Origin: Saccharofermentans sp.
GTDB taxonomy: Bacteria > Bacillota > Clostridia > Saccharofermentanales > Saccharofermentanaceae
Assembly (NCBI GenBank): GCA_024683485.1
Contig: JAIKYD010000076.1
Span: 1 to 53,635, forward strand
Reading direction: 5' to 3'
Length of the DNA stretch: 53,635 bases
Shown here: positions 1 through 8,340 of the stretch, in pieces
Layout: each line of letters starts with the position of its first letter
Position numbering within the stretch: position 1 is the stretch's first letter
Translations under genes and position numbers: made by a program
The notes under the pieces: generated by a model
The model's input: only the letters and a program-made list of their open reading frames with translations
Told to the model about the DNA's origin: nothing
The model's database searches: none

Positions 1-1
1 A

Positions 2-1648
2 GAATTGTCGGACGGTTATAAGGAATTCAAAGACAGTACAGAGGAATTCCTTGAAGATGCATTCGAAGTTGATATAAGTCTTCTTGAGGAATTTACCGAG
101 AATAAGGATAACCCCAGGATTGCAAGTGATGCGGCAAGTGACGTTATGATCAAGAAATCAATGGGTCTGTTTGCCGGCGCAGTGATACTTGCTCTGATCG
201 CGTATGTTATCTCGGTCTTTACGGGCAATCAGATTAGGGAAGAGAGCAGCGTTATCGGAACGTTGTTTGCGCTCGGAATCCGCAAAGGCGAGATAGCGGT
301 CCACTACATAATCCTTCCGGTCCTTCTGACCTTTGTAGCGGGTCTTACAGGTATGATGCTCGGTTTTTCAAGATTTGGTGTTGATTTCCAGATGCAGGAT
401 ATCTATGAGTATTACTCGGTGCCTGTTTTCGAGAATATAAGACCTCTCTATCTCATAATCTATTGCTGTGTGGTTCCGCCGGTGATAGCAGCTGTTGTCA
501 ACTATCTGGTAATAAACGGGAAACTGTCTTCAACTGCGCTCTCGCTTATGAGAAATGAGGATAAGCAGCGTATCAACGGAAATGAAAGAGTATCAAGAGA
601 GAAAAAGAACTTCCTGGATGACTTCAAATCAAGGCAGATCAGACGCGAGAGGAGAAGTATTGCAGCTGTCGTGGTTGGTATGATTATATCGCTGGTCCTG
701 CTGCTCATGGGTGTTAGCTGTTATGTGCTCTGTAACAATGTTAAGCAGCATAATATCAGGGATGCTTCGTGTGAATATACATATGTCCTTAAGTATCCTT
801 CGGAAGACGTTCCTGCAGGAGCGGAGGAATGCTATGCCAAGAGTCTGAAGCATACATATCTTGATTACACTTTGGATGTAACCCTGTATGGCATAGTCGA
901 TAACAGCAGCTTCTTTGATGCGAGACCGTCAAAGAGTGAGAATAAAGTTGTAATAGGCAATGGCGTTGCAACTAAGTACTCACTGGGCAAAGGAGATATG
1001 CTGATCCTTACGGATAGTTCTGAAGACAGAAACTATGCATTCGAGATAGAAGAGGTAGTGGATTATTCGATTGGTCTTACCGTGTTTATGAATATCGATT
1101 CGGCCCGAAATTTATTCGGTGCTGAAGATGATGAATACAACATTTTATTCTCGAACAGCAAACTCGATATCGAAGACGGACGCATAATGAGTATTACTAC
1201 CAGGGACGAGATCATTGATACGGCAGGCATATTCGTGGACCAGATGATGTCACTGGTGATAATTCTGATAGCTATCTCTGTATTGATCTTTGTGACCGTA
1301 ATGTATCTCATGATAAATGTTATGATCAGAAGAGCATCTGTAAGCATAGCGCTCGTCAAGATATTTGGATACAGGTCAGGAGAATTACGCAGGATCTTTA
1401 TGGATGGAAATTTCATCGCGGTAGCCGTAAGCGCACTGGCAGGAATACCTTTATGCAAGATATTTGTTGACAGGATATATCCGTTGTTTATTGCAAATAC
1501 GGCCATGGAGAATGACATTACTTATCCATGGTGGCTGTGGATAATTATCTTTGTCGCAGTCATGACGGTATATTTCCTCATAAGCACAATGCTGATGGGC
1601 AAGATAAAGAGGATTGAACCTGCACAGATATTGAAGAACAGGGAATAA
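2..1648 (+). CDS. FtsX-family ABC transporter permease, 5' end outside window
   Basis: C-terminal part of a large ABC permease of the FtsX/MacB type, which works with a separate cytoplasmic ATPase in peptide, lipid or lipoprotein export. About 549 residues are visible and the frame is open to the window edge, so the N-terminus is missing; the first in-window TTG at 5 is not a convincing start. Four membrane segments follow an acidic stretch (about residues 50-70, 100-120, 145-170), then a basic linker, another membrane segment near 220-245, an extracytoplasmic domain (about 250-410), and a C-terminal three-helix FtsX domain (about 415-540). The protein ends in RIEPAQILKNRE, a typical FtsX tail. 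The substrate cannot be told. No GTTAGC box controls it inside the window, so it is probably not part of the iron regulon. Confidence 0.85.
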   Translation, partial: ELSDGYKEFKDSTEEFLEDAFEVDISLLEEFTENKDNPRIASDAASDVMIKKSMGLFAGAVILALIAYVISVFTGNQIREESSVIGTLFALGIRKGEIAVHYIILPVLLTFVAGLTGMMLGFSRFGVDFQMQDIYEYYSVPVFENIRPLYLIIYCCVVPPVIAAVVNYLVINGKLSSTALSLMRNEDKQRINGNERVSREKKNFLDDFKSRQIRRERRSIAAVVVGMIISLVLLLMGVSCYVLCNNVKQHNIRDASCEYTYVLKYPSEDVPAGAEECYAKSLKHTYLDYTLDVTLYGIVDNSSFFDARPSKSENKVVIGNGVATKYSLGKGDMLILTDSSEDRNYAFEIEEVVDYSIGLTVFMNIDSARNLFGAEDDEYNILFSNSKLDIEDGRIMSITTRDEIIDTAGIFVDQMMSLVIILIAISVLIFVTVMYLMINVMIRRASVSIALVKIFGYRSGELRRIFMDGNFIAVAVSALAGIPLCKIFVDRIYPLFIANTAMENDITYPWWLWIIIFVAVMTVYFLISTMLMGKIKRIEPAQILKNRE

Positions 1649-1679
1649 CGAGTACAGCAGTTAATTGACCGGAATATGA

Positions 1680-2597
1680 TTATCTGCCATATGATCTCCT
1701 TGCAATTTCCACCATCTGTTTCCAGCCCTCTTTGGCTTCTTTTACTATGGGGAACACCGGATAGCAGTGGAACATTCCTTCACCTACTGTCATGTCGTAT
1801 TCCACGCCATATTTCTTCATCGCTTTCTCGAAAGAAGGTGCACATGCATACAGAGCTTCATCCGAACCGTACATGAAAGATACATGAGGGCAGTTTGTGA
1901 AGTCGCCCTTTTGAAGCCATATCATGTATTCGGGGACTGACATGTCTCCGTGACGCATGATATCGACAGCTGTCTTCATATAGCTTGCTGGGATGGCGAC
2001 ATCTTTCTTGTCCAGTTCAAGCATCCTCTGCCATTCTTCATCGTTTTCGACACATGTTCCGGGAGAGATCGGTATTATGTGTCCCGGCACAGGTGTATCG
2101 TTGTGTCCGTCATTGATATAGGGAATCATTCCAAGAGCCAGATTGCCGCCTGAAGAAGTGCCGAGCACTGAAATATCTTCCGCATTGTAATATTTAAGCA
2201 TTACCTTATATGTCTCATGTATCATTTCATATGCTTTTGTCAGAGGATAATCCGTGCAAAGAGGATAGTAGGGAACAAAGACATCCATTCCGGTTTCTTT
2301 CGCAAAACGAAGAGCCTTTTTGACTGCGTCCGGCCTTGGAGCCATGACCATTCCGCCGCCGATGATAAAGAGATTCGCCCGGTTTACACGTACCTTGTGG
2401 ATCATCTTTATGACCATAAAGCCCATTACATCGATCCTGCTTATCTCAAAATCCGGATCGTTGAGAACTGGTATTTTGTTTTTAGCATTTTTTTTCTTTT
2501 TCTGTTCAATGATATACTCGGCACTTTTGCCGTTCCACGAATTCTTTAAACCAATGAGCTTTACAAGCCGTTTTATGATTTCATATTTAAGACTCAT
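1680..2597 (-). CDS. alpha/beta hydrolase (HSL-like esterase fold)
   Basis: A 305-residue alpha/beta hydrolase resembling the hormone-sensitive-lipase group. The nucleophile elbow GTSSGG is near residue 146, the oxyanion segment IIGGGMVMAP near 80 replaces the usual HGGG, an acidic residue lies in YGSDEALY (about 245) and a candidate catalytic histidine in GMFHCYP (about 275). No signal peptide, so cytosolic. It starts 5 bp after the ATC-hydrolase-like gene at 2603-3070 and must be co-transcribed from the promoter with the GTTAGC box at 3126. The substrate is unknown. Its place in an iron-box operon makes a ferri-siderophore esterase role possible, but no residue proves it. Confidence 0.8.
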   Translation of the reverse strand: MSLKYEIIKRLVKLIGLKNSWNGKSAEYIIEQKKKKNAKNKIPVLNDPDFEISRIDVMGFMVIKMIHKVRVNRANLFIIGGGMVMAPRPDAVKKALRFAKETGMDVFVPYYPLCTDYPLTKAYEMIHETYKVMLKYYNAEDISVLGTSSGGNLALGMIPYINDGHNDTPVPGHIIPISPGTCVENDEEWQRMLELDKKDVAIPASYMKTAVDIMRHGDMSVPEYMIWLQKGDFTNCPHVSFMYGSDEALYACAPSFEKAMKKYGVEYDMTVGEGMFHCYPVFPIVKEAKEGWKQMVEIARRSYGR

Positions 2598-2602
2598 ATA
2601 CT

Positions 2603-3070
2603 TTATTTCTCCTTGTACTCCAGAAGGAAATCACAGCAATCTCCGCCGCGTCCGATGGTTTTTGTGCGTCCCCAAATAAGCCGGGGATGAAGATTGCCGT
2701 ATCCGGCATCTGTTCCGAAGTTTTTGACGGACATCTTATAAAAGAATCCAGGCATCTTTCTTGCCAGACCAAATGCCCTTATCAGCCGTTGTATATGAGG
2801 AACAGTATTGGCAGAGAATCTTTGGAAGTGTTCGCGGATGTACCAGACGGCTTTTTCGGAGGAGATCCCCTCAGATCTTAAAACCTCATAAACCGCTATG
2901 CCCGGATAGATCCGTTTAAATGTATGTGCTCTTAATGCCTTGCTGTCCTGCTGATTCTCTGACAGAAGTTCCTCATAGCGCTGCTGAGCTTTTGCAGCGA
3001 TCCGGTCAGCTTTATCCTTTCCGGTATCTTCAGCTGCGATGGCACAAACTGTCCTTATGATCCTGTGCAT
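2603..3070 (-). CDS. ATC-hydrolase-like protein, internally shortened
   Basis: A 155-residue relative of the L-2-amino-thiazoline-4-carboxylic acid hydrolase family (ATC_hydrolase, whose founder opens a thiazoline ring to give cysteine). The C-terminal family motif is intact (IGRGGDCCDF). Compared with the three paralogs in this window (191-210 residues) it lacks about 40 residues just before the YGNL block, the segment that in the 8637-9212 paralog holds the Cys-rich GCPELCPAFCDVDD stretch. The reading frame is not broken. Start ATG at 3070 follows a GAGGA ribosome site. Its promoter has a perfect TATAAT (3112-3117, minus) with the GTTAGC box over the -35 region. Possibly inactive as an enzyme; it could bind or regulate instead. 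Confidence 0.7.
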   Translation of the reverse strand: MHRIIRTVCAIAAEDTGKDKADRIAAKAQQRYEELLSENQQDSKALRAHTFKRIYPGIAVYEVLRSEGISSEKAVWYIREHFQRFSANTVPHIQRLIRAFGLARKMPGFFYKMSVKNFGTDAGYGNLHPRLIWGRTKTIGRGGDCCDFLLEYKEK

Positions 3071-3125
3071 TATTTAGTTCCTCATTAACTGCACGCATTT
3101 TTCCGGGGAGCATTATAACACAAAC

Positions 3126-3143
3126 GGTTAGCGCTGGCTAACT
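3126..3143 (-). promoter_or_regulatory. GTTAGC box 1 (operator of 3070-1680 operon)
   Basis: GGTTAGC-gctg-GCTAACT. It covers the -35 region of a minus-strand promoter whose -10 is TATAAT (3112-3117), upstream of the ATC-hydrolase-like gene. The position fits a repressor. Confidence 0.8.
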
Positions 3144-3157
3144 TAAATAACAGAAAA

Positions 3158-3198
3158 AACACCGTCCCCGGTGAAAGGAGCTGAGCCGGGAACGGTGT
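3158..3198 (-). terminator. Intrinsic terminator of ferredoxin gene
   Basis: A 12-bp stem (CACCGTtCCCGG against CCGGGgACGGTG read on the minus strand, one wobble pair) is followed by a T6 run on the minus strand. It lies 48 bp after the ferredoxin stop and separates it from the next operon. Confidence 0.8.
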
Positions 3199-3245
3199 AT
3201 TGAACTTTTTCAGAGAAAACAACTCTAAAAAATCAGTTGGTATTA

Positions 3246-3416
3246 TCAGCCTTCAGCGATTGCACCTGCAGGGCAGGAAGCTTCACAGGCACCACAGGAT
3301 ACGCAAACATCAGCATTGATATCGTACTTTGATTCTCCCTGAGAGATTGCTCCGACAGGACAACCGTCAGCGCAGGTACCGCAGGAAACGCATGCATCAG
3401 AAATTACATATGCCAT
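3246..3416 (-). CDS. 2[4Fe-4S] ferredoxin, clostridial type
   Basis: A 56-residue bacterial ferredoxin, a small cytosolic electron carrier for pyruvate oxidoreductase, hydrogenase and similar enzymes. Two full cluster motifs are visible: CVSCGTCADGCP (residues 9-20) and CVSCGACEASCP (about 38-49), giving eight cysteines for two [4Fe-4S] clusters. The ATG at 3416 is chosen because TAAGGAGG sits just upstream (3424-3431); the frame is open further 5' but without a ribosome site. A likely promoter is TTGAAG (3471-3476) with AATAAT (3448-3453), both minus. Notably no GTTAGC box is present here, as expected if the iron-dependent carrier is not induced in low iron, in contrast to the boxed flavodoxin operon at 46748-48510. 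Confidence 0.95.
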   Translation of the reverse strand: MAYVISDACVSCGTCADGCPVGAISQGESKYDINADVCVSCGACEASCPAGAIAEG

Positions 3417-3507
3417 AGTAAGATCCTCCTTATGAGTTAGTGATTTGATTATTTCATTTGGGAAAACAATCTTCAATAACTTAATGGAAGAATTAACTCA
3501 TAGTTTA

Positions 3508-3894
3508 CTAAACGTTACCTGGTGCTAACCTGTGATCGTTTACATAAGCTTTGACTGCTTCGAAAGTCTTATCGCAAATATAGTGTTCGACACGGCAGGC
3601 ATCCTGATTTGCGGTCTCAACATCCACCCCCATCATCAGGAACAGATCTGTAAGTACTATGTGACGTTCATATACGCTCTTGCCGATTAGCATTCCCGCT
3701 TCGGTCAGGAACAGAAATCCACGGTCATCTTTTCTAATGAATCCTTCATTCTTAAGCAAATTGACGGCGCGGCTTACCGAAGGCTTGGAGTATCCAAGAT
3801 ATTCTCCGATATCGATGGCACGTACCAAATCGTTTTCGAGCGAGAGGACATATAAAGCCTCAAGATACATTTCCCCTGATTCCATTAAAAGCAT
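3508..3894 (-). CDS. DtxR-family metalloregulator 1, iron-type ligands
   Basis: A 128-residue DtxR/MntR-family repressor: N-terminal winged helix (about residues 22-62, with SKPSVSRAV as recognition helix) and a dimerization/metal domain (about 70-125); there is no C-terminal SH3 domain, so it has MntR length. Aligned with Bacillus MntR (Asp8, Glu11, His77, Glu99, Glu102, His103) the residues here are Met9, Glu12, His78, Cys100, Glu103 and His104. Met and Cys at these two places match iron-sensing DtxR (Met10, Cys102), so I infer Fe(II) sensing. The start ATG at 3894 is chosen because GAAGGAG lies 6 bp upstream; a GTG at 3909 would overlap that site. Two GTTAGC boxes cover its own promoter, so it is probably autoregulated and the best candidate for the box-binding repressor. 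Confidence 0.9.
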   Translation of the reverse strand: MLLMESGEMYLEALYVLSLENDLVRAIDIGEYLGYSKPSVSRAVNLLKNEGFIRKDDRGFLFLTEAGMLIGKSVYERHIVLTDLFLMMGVDVETANQDACRVEHYICDKTFEAVKAYVNDHRLAPGNV

Positions 3895-3913
3895 ATAAAG
3901 CTCCTTCACAGGC

Positions 3914-3931
3914 GGTTAGCCGCCGCTTACT
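3914..3931 (-). promoter_or_regulatory. GTTAGC box 2 (DtxR regulator 1 promoter)
   Basis: GGTTAGC-cgcc-GCTTACT, one mismatch in the right arm. It lies just downstream of a minus-strand -10 (TAAACT, 3938-3943), over the expected transcription start of the regulator gene. Confidence 0.65.
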
Positions 3932-3961
3932 GAAAATAGTTTATCACATAAAATGCCTGTT

Positions 3962-3979
3962 GGTAAGCCATAACTAACT
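3962..3979. promoter_or_regulatory. GTTAGC box 3 (divergent DtxR1/TetR1 region)
   Basis: GGTAAGC-cata-ACTAACT. It covers the -35 region of the DtxR regulator 1 promoter on the minus strand and lies about 27 bp upstream of the TetR1 -35 on the plus strand, so it could affect both genes. Confidence 0.6.
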
Positions 3980-4005
3980 CATTGAGAATAATTGGCTTTC
4001 AGGCA

Positions 4006-4045
4006 TTGACAGAGCATATATTACGCTGTAATATTACGCAGTAAT
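4006..4045 (+). promoter_or_regulatory. TetR1 promoter with tandem 13-bp palindromic operators
   Basis: Consensus-like promoter TTGACA (4006-4011), 17-bp spacer, TAATAT (4029-4034). Two perfect tandem copies of ATTACGC[T/A]GTAAT, each itself a palindrome, lie at 4020-4032 and 4033-4045 and cover the -10 and start. This is the usual layout of a TetR-family autoregulatory operator. Confidence 0.8.
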
Positions 4046-4077
4046 AATTTCAGACATACAGGTCAAAGCGAATAAGA

Positions 4078-4689
4078 ATGTCCTACGATTTTGATAAAAC
4101 ACACGAACTGATCATTAAGAGCGCGTTGAAGAATTTCAGCGAAAACGGATTCAGAAATGCTTCGATAAGAAACATCTGTAAAGAAGCAGGTGTAACCAAC
4201 GGAGCTTTTTATGCACATTTTGAAAGTAAAGAGGATCTGTTTTCTGCTCTTGTATCAGAAAAACTAAATGTGTTTAACGATACATATCAGGATTTGAGTG
4301 AGATGAACATCAAATCTGCAGAAGATGTTTTACATATATTCGAGATGTCATATGGGTCGATCGAAACATTGATCCATTATGTTTATTCGGAATATGACGT
4401 GTTTAAACTTGTTCTTGAGAAAAGTGGCGGGACCTGCTATGAGAATTTCGTCAATGACCTTATCGATGAGGAATGCAAAAATACTCTGCTCTTTCTCGAA
4501 GGCAGCAGAAAATATATGAAGAGACCGGATAATATCTCATACCGTTTCATCAGGATAGGATCGGCCATGGTGATCAACTATGCGTTTGATGCTTTTCTGG
4601 ATGGTGTTTCGGAAGAAGATAATATCCGCGAGACAAAGATGGCATGTGATTTCTGCATCGCAGGCTACAGACAATTATTAGGTATTTAA
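4078..4689 (+). CDS. TetR/AcrR-family regulator 1
   Basis: A 203-residue TetR-family repressor. The N-terminal helix-turn-helix (about residues 10-55) reads ALKNFSENGFRNASIRNICK then GVTNGAFYAHFESKEDLF, the classic TetR signature; the C-terminal all-alpha ligand domain (60-203) contains VLEKSGGTCYENF, shared almost word for word with TetR regulator 2 at 16668. ATG start at 4078. It stands directly before the ABC pair 4763-8232, with a box between, so it probably senses a transported compound. It likely represses itself through the tandem ATTAC-N3-GTAAT sites at 4020-4045. The ligand is unknown. Confidence 0.9.
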   Translation: MSYDFDKTHELIIKSALKNFSENGFRNASIRNICKEAGVTNGAFYAHFESKEDLFSALVSEKLNVFNDTYQDLSEMNIKSAEDVLHIFEMSYGSIETLIHYVYSEYDVFKLVLEKSGGTCYENFVNDLIDEECKNTLLFLEGSRKYMKRPDNISYRFIRIGSAMVINYAFDAFLDGVSEEDNIRETKMACDFCIAGYRQLLGI

Positions 4690-4718
4690 AACCGCGGTCA
4701 TGTACTGCGGTATTTTTA
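4690..4718 (+). terminator. Weak hairpin after TetR1
   Basis: A 5-bp stem (ACCGC/GCGGT) with an 11-nt loop followed by ATTTTTA. Weak, so read-through into the ABC genes is possible. Confidence 0.45.
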
Positions 4719-4727
4719 TGCAAAAGC

Positions 4728-4745
4728 GGTTAGCCTACGCTAACT
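4728..4745 (+). promoter_or_regulatory. GTTAGC box 4 (ABC pair 1)
   Basis: GGTTAGC-ctac-GCTAACT, ending 3 bp before the GGAGGTGA ribosome site of the ABC gene at 4763. The same arrangement, with the same CTAC spacer, recurs at 17329-17346. Confidence 0.85.
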
Positions 4746-4762
4746 AACGGAGGTGAAGTAAT

Positions 4763-6505
4763 TTGAAAGAAAAGAAGTCAAATCCAATGATGAGGATATG
4801 GCAGATAGCAAAACCGGAACATGGAAGGTTATTGCTGTCTGTTGTACTGGCAGTACTTGGAGTGGTATCCGGTATTGTTCCGTATGTTTCAGCTGCAAAG
4901 ATTATTTCGGGAATGATATCAGGCAACAGAGAATGGCGTTATTATCTGGTTTTTGTACTTGCAGCATTTATAGGATTTGCTCTTAAGAGCCTTCTTTATG
5001 CAAAGGGTCTGAGCGTAAGCCATAAAGCAACATTTGCACTGTTAGGTGAGATCAGGAAGCAGATATTTGCAAAGCTTCCGAGAATGCCCCTGGGTACGAT
5101 CATCGATACATCAAGCGGAAAACTCAAGCAGATAATTGTCGATGAAGTCGAGCACATGGAACGACCAATTGCGCATATGATCCCTGAATTAACATCTAAT
5201 ATCATAGGTGCAATAGCAGTCTGGATCTACATGATGATAATTGACTGGAGGATGGGACTGATCTGTCTTATCTCGGTGCCTGTCGGGTTATTGTTCTTCG
5301 GATTCATCGCAGCAAGTTATTCAGAAGACTACAAGAAATCGGTTGAGATCACGCAGGATATGAATGCAAGCATAGTCGAATATGTACACGGTATCGAAGT
5401 AATAAAAGCATACAATCAGCGGAAGTCATCGTATCAGAAATTCAAGGAAAAGGTGATGGCCAATGCCTCATTCTATTGTTACTGGATGAAGAAGACCGAA
5501 GTATGCCAGGCTCTTTGTTATACCATCGCGCCGTGTACTCTGATCACAGTATTGCCGATAGGATGGTGGATGTATATCTCAGGTAACATTACCGCAGATG
5601 TGTTAATGACTTCAATAATGCTCTCGATGTGCGTGGTAGGACCGATCCTCTCTGCAATCCAGTTCACTGATTCCTCCGCCAAGGTTTCTACAACGGTGGC
5701 TACGGTAGATGAACTTCTTGCAGGTGAAGAACAGGATCATGCTGACACACCGGTCGAGTTTACAACTCATAACATAGAGCTTTGCGATGTAATCTATTCT
5801 TATCACGAGGGCGAAGAAGTTCTTCATAATGTTAATCTAACCATTCCCGAGAAAAGTTTTACTGCACTCGTAGGTCCTTCAGGAAGCGGAAAATCAACTA
5901 TCGCAAAACTAATAGGTGGTTTCTGGGATGTAAAAGAAGGCATTATTAAAATGGACGGAAAAGATCTGAAATCCATTCCGCTTGAACAGTTATACGATCA
6001 GGTGGCATATGTGTCACAGGATAACTGGCTATTCGATGACACGATAATGAACAATATCCGAATGGGAAATACTTCAGCATCAGATGAGATGGTCATGGAA
6101 GTTTCAAGACTGTCAGGCTGTGACGAGTTCATCAGGGCACTTCCGCAGGGTTACGGGACGAGAGTAGGAAGCGGCGGAGCACATCTGTCGGGTGGCGAAC
6201 GTCAGAGGATCGCTATTGCCAGAGCCATGCTTAAGAACGCACCGATCGTAATTCTTGATGAAGCCACAGCGTATATCGACCCCGAGAATGAGGCAGTGAT
6301 ACAGCGTGCTCTGACCGGACTCATAAAGGATAAGACAGTCATCATAATTGCCCACAGACTCTCCACGGTCACGAATGCAGATCAGATAGTACTTGTCAAT
6401 AACGGTACTGTCGAATGCACGGGGACCCACAATGAACTCCTGGCAAACAGTGATCTCTATAAAACTATGTGGCAGGCACACATAAGTGAAGGAGGGGCAG
6501 CATAA
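4763..6505 (+). CDS. ABC half-transporter (membrane + ATPase), YbtP-like, pair 1
   Basis: A 580-residue fused ABC half-transporter: six-helix membrane domain (about residues 20-320) and nucleotide-binding domain (340-575). Visible motifs: Walker A GPSGSGKST (about 371), signature LSGGERQR (about 475), Walker B IVILDEATAY (about 495) and H-loop AHRLS (about 530). All ATPase residues are intact. The ATAY form of Walker B is shared with the first members of the other YbtPQ-like pairs in this window (17364 and 30588-32387). TTG start at 4763, 6 bp after GGAGGTGA. It overlaps the next gene by 1 bp and surely forms a heterodimer with it. By fold it could export, but YbtP/YbtQ and IrtAB relatives import ferri-siderophores; the iron box favours import. 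Confidence 0.9.
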   Translation: MKEKKSNPMMRIWQIAKPEHGRLLLSVVLAVLGVVSGIVPYVSAAKIISGMISGNREWRYYLVFVLAAFIGFALKSLLYAKGLSVSHKATFALLGEIRKQIFAKLPRMPLGTIIDTSSGKLKQIIVDEVEHMERPIAHMIPELTSNIIGAIAVWIYMMIIDWRMGLICLISVPVGLLFFGFIAASYSEDYKKSVEITQDMNASIVEYVHGIEVIKAYNQRKSSYQKFKEKVMANASFYCYWMKKTEVCQALCYTIAPCTLITVLPIGWWMYISGNITADVLMTSIMLSMCVVGPILSAIQFTDSSAKVSTTVATVDELLAGEEQDHADTPVEFTTHNIELCDVIYSYHEGEEVLHNVNLTIPEKSFTALVGPSGSGKSTIAKLIGGFWDVKEGIIKMDGKDLKSIPLEQLYDQVAYVSQDNWLFDDTIMNNIRMGNTSASDEMVMEVSRLSGCDEFIRALPQGYGTRVGSGGAHLSGGERQRIAIARAMLKNAPIVILDEATAYIDPENEAVIQRALTGLIKDKTVIIIAHRLSTVTNADQIVLVNNGTVECTGTHNELLANSDLYKTMWQAHISEGGAA

Positions 6506-8232
6506 TGTTGGAAGCAATTAAAAAGATAATAAGTTTTTCAGGCCGGGAAAAGAGCAAGATCTACAAGGCTATAATCATATCTTTCTTTAAGTCGCTTTTC
6601 TCGATGTTCAGGATGGCTGCAATCTATTTTGTGCTCCTGGCATTTGAAGAGGGAAATACGACGATGAAGCCTGTATGGACTGCACTCGCTTTCCTCGGAG
6701 TAAGCATAGCAGGGCAACTTATCCTGAAGATGATCGCAGATCTCCAGGCAGTTCATGCCGGATATTTCATGAGTGCATATAAGAGGCTCGAGATAGCTGA
6801 AAGACTGAAGAAAGTCCCCATGGGTTATTTCAATGACAACAATCTTGAGCAGATAACCGGTACAGCCACGACAGTGCTGGATGTGGTCGAGAATCAGGGT
6901 GCAAATGTGCTCGTGCTCATCTTAAGCGGACTCATGAACGCTGTTGTATTCCTGATCTGTGTATTATGTTTTGACTGGCGTCTTGGCCTGATCGAACTGA
7001 TCGGCATGACCATATATTTGCTCATCACATCATCCATGGAAAAGAAGAGCCGGTCTTTGTCTCCCGTAAGACAGAAGAATGAGGCAGCTCTGGTGTCCAA
7101 GGTGCTTGAGAGCCTTCAGGGCATGAGCGTGATCAAATCATTTAATCTGACCGGTAAGGGCGATGAGGCTTTGAAAAAGGCGATAGATGATAACAGGGAC
7201 AGTAATATGGCTTTGGAGAGACTGTTCATTCCTTACGGAGAGGTTCAGGGAGTTGTCCTTGGTGCGTTCAAGGCCCTGCTGCTTCTAATGGCGGTAGTTC
7301 TCTTCATAACGGGAAATATGTCGATAACATATGCATTGATGTCTGTTATCATTTCTTTCCAGGTTTTCGCTGACATAGAACAGACAGGCGCGGGACTTAC
7401 GGTCCTCAGAGTCGTCTCGAGTTCCATAGAGGAAGCCGAGAAGGTAAATCTTCTTCCTGTCATGGATGAGAACGGCAAGGAATTCACTCCCGGCAATCAC
7501 GGCATATCGATCGATCACGTATCATTTGCCTATGGCGAAAACGAGATTTTAAACGATGTAAGCCTTGAGATTCCGGAGAATACCATGACGGCATTTGTCG
7601 GATCTTCTGGTGCAGGTAAGACCACTCTGGCCATGTTGATCGCACGCTTCTGGGATGTGGACAAAGGAAGCATCTCAATAGGCGGAAGGGATGTAAGAGA
7701 TTACACTCTGGAAAGCCTGATGTCGCAGATAAGCGTGGTCTTCCAGAATGTGTATCTCTTCGCTGATACGATCGAAAACAACATCAAGTTCGGTATGAGT
7801 GATGCAAGTCATGAACAGGTTGTGGCTGCTGCAAAAAAAGCATGTTGCCATGATTTCATCATGTCGCTGCCTGACGGTTATTCAACAGTAATAGGCGAAG
7901 GCGGAGCAACGCTTTCAGGCGGTGAGAAGCAGAGGATATCCATTGCAAGGGCAATCCTTAAAGATGCACCGATAATTATTCTTGATGAGGCAACAGCAAA
8001 CGTTGATCCTGAGAATGAGGATAAGCTGACAGCAGCATTCGATGCTCTGACAGAGAACAAGACGGTCATCATGATCGCCCACAGACTCAAGACGATCAGG
8101 AATGCTGATAAGATCGTTGTGCTTGACGGCGGTTCCATAAGCTGCGGTACGCATGACGAATTGATGAATACCAGTACTAAATACAGCAATTTCATCAGGC
8201 TCAGAGAAGAAGCTGCGAACTGGAAGATGTAG
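6505..8232 (+). CDS. ABC half-transporter, YbtQ-like, pair 1
   Basis: A 575-residue partner half-transporter with membrane domain (about residues 15-310) and ATPase domain (330-570). Walker A GSSGAGKTT is near 366, signature LSGGEKQR near 470, Walker B IIILDEATAN near 490, and AHRLKT near 525. Its ATG overlaps the stop of the previous gene (ATAATG), showing translational coupling. Resembles the second members at 19103 and 28837. Substrate not known; iron-chelate uptake is the favoured inference from the box and from YbtQ/EqbI-type relatives. The operon appears to end here: about 400 bp without coding sequence follow. Confidence 0.9.
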   Translation: MLEAIKKIISFSGREKSKIYKAIIISFFKSLFSMFRMAAIYFVLLAFEEGNTTMKPVWTALAFLGVSIAGQLILKMIADLQAVHAGYFMSAYKRLEIAERLKKVPMGYFNDNNLEQITGTATTVLDVVENQGANVLVLILSGLMNAVVFLICVLCFDWRLGLIELIGMTIYLLITSSMEKKSRSLSPVRQKNEAALVSKVLESLQGMSVIKSFNLTGKGDEALKKAIDDNRDSNMALERLFIPYGEVQGVVLGAFKALLLLMAVVLFITGNMSITYALMSVIISFQVFADIEQTGAGLTVLRVVSSSIEEAEKVNLLPVMDENGKEFTPGNHGISIDHVSFAYGENEILNDVSLEIPENTMTAFVGSSGAGKTTLAMLIARFWDVDKGSISIGGRDVRDYTLESLMSQISVVFQNVYLFADTIENNIKFGMSDASHEQVVAAAKKACCHDFIMSLPDGYSTVIGEGGATLSGGEKQRISIARAILKDAPIIILDEATANVDPENEDKLTAAFDALTENKTVIMIAHRLKTIRNADKIVVLDGGSISCGTHDELMNTSTKYSNFIRLREEAANWKM

Positions 8233-8272
8233 ACGTGGATTTGAAATAATAAAACAAAATCAGGGTGACCGT

Positions 8273-8332
8273 TTGCGATTTCGGCATATGTCGCTTTCGA
8301 ACAATATTTCTGGCATATGTCGAAAATCGCAA
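8273..8332. repeat. 60-bp inverted repeat holding two 11-bp direct repeats
   Basis: Perfect 9-bp arms TTGCGATTT (8273-8281) and AAATCGCAA (8324-8332) enclose two copies of GGCATATGTCG (8283-8293 and 8312-8322), 29 bp apart. No T-run follows, so it is not a standard terminator. It lies between the end of the ABC operon and the ncRNA promoter; it may be an operator pair or a small repeat element. Confidence 0.6.
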
Positions 8333-8340
8333 TAATCCCA

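Noticed and set aside
1063..1518. 151-codon open frame antisense to the FtsX permease
   Set aside because: Shadow of the real gene: no ribosome site, low-complexity Ile/Thr/Ser content.
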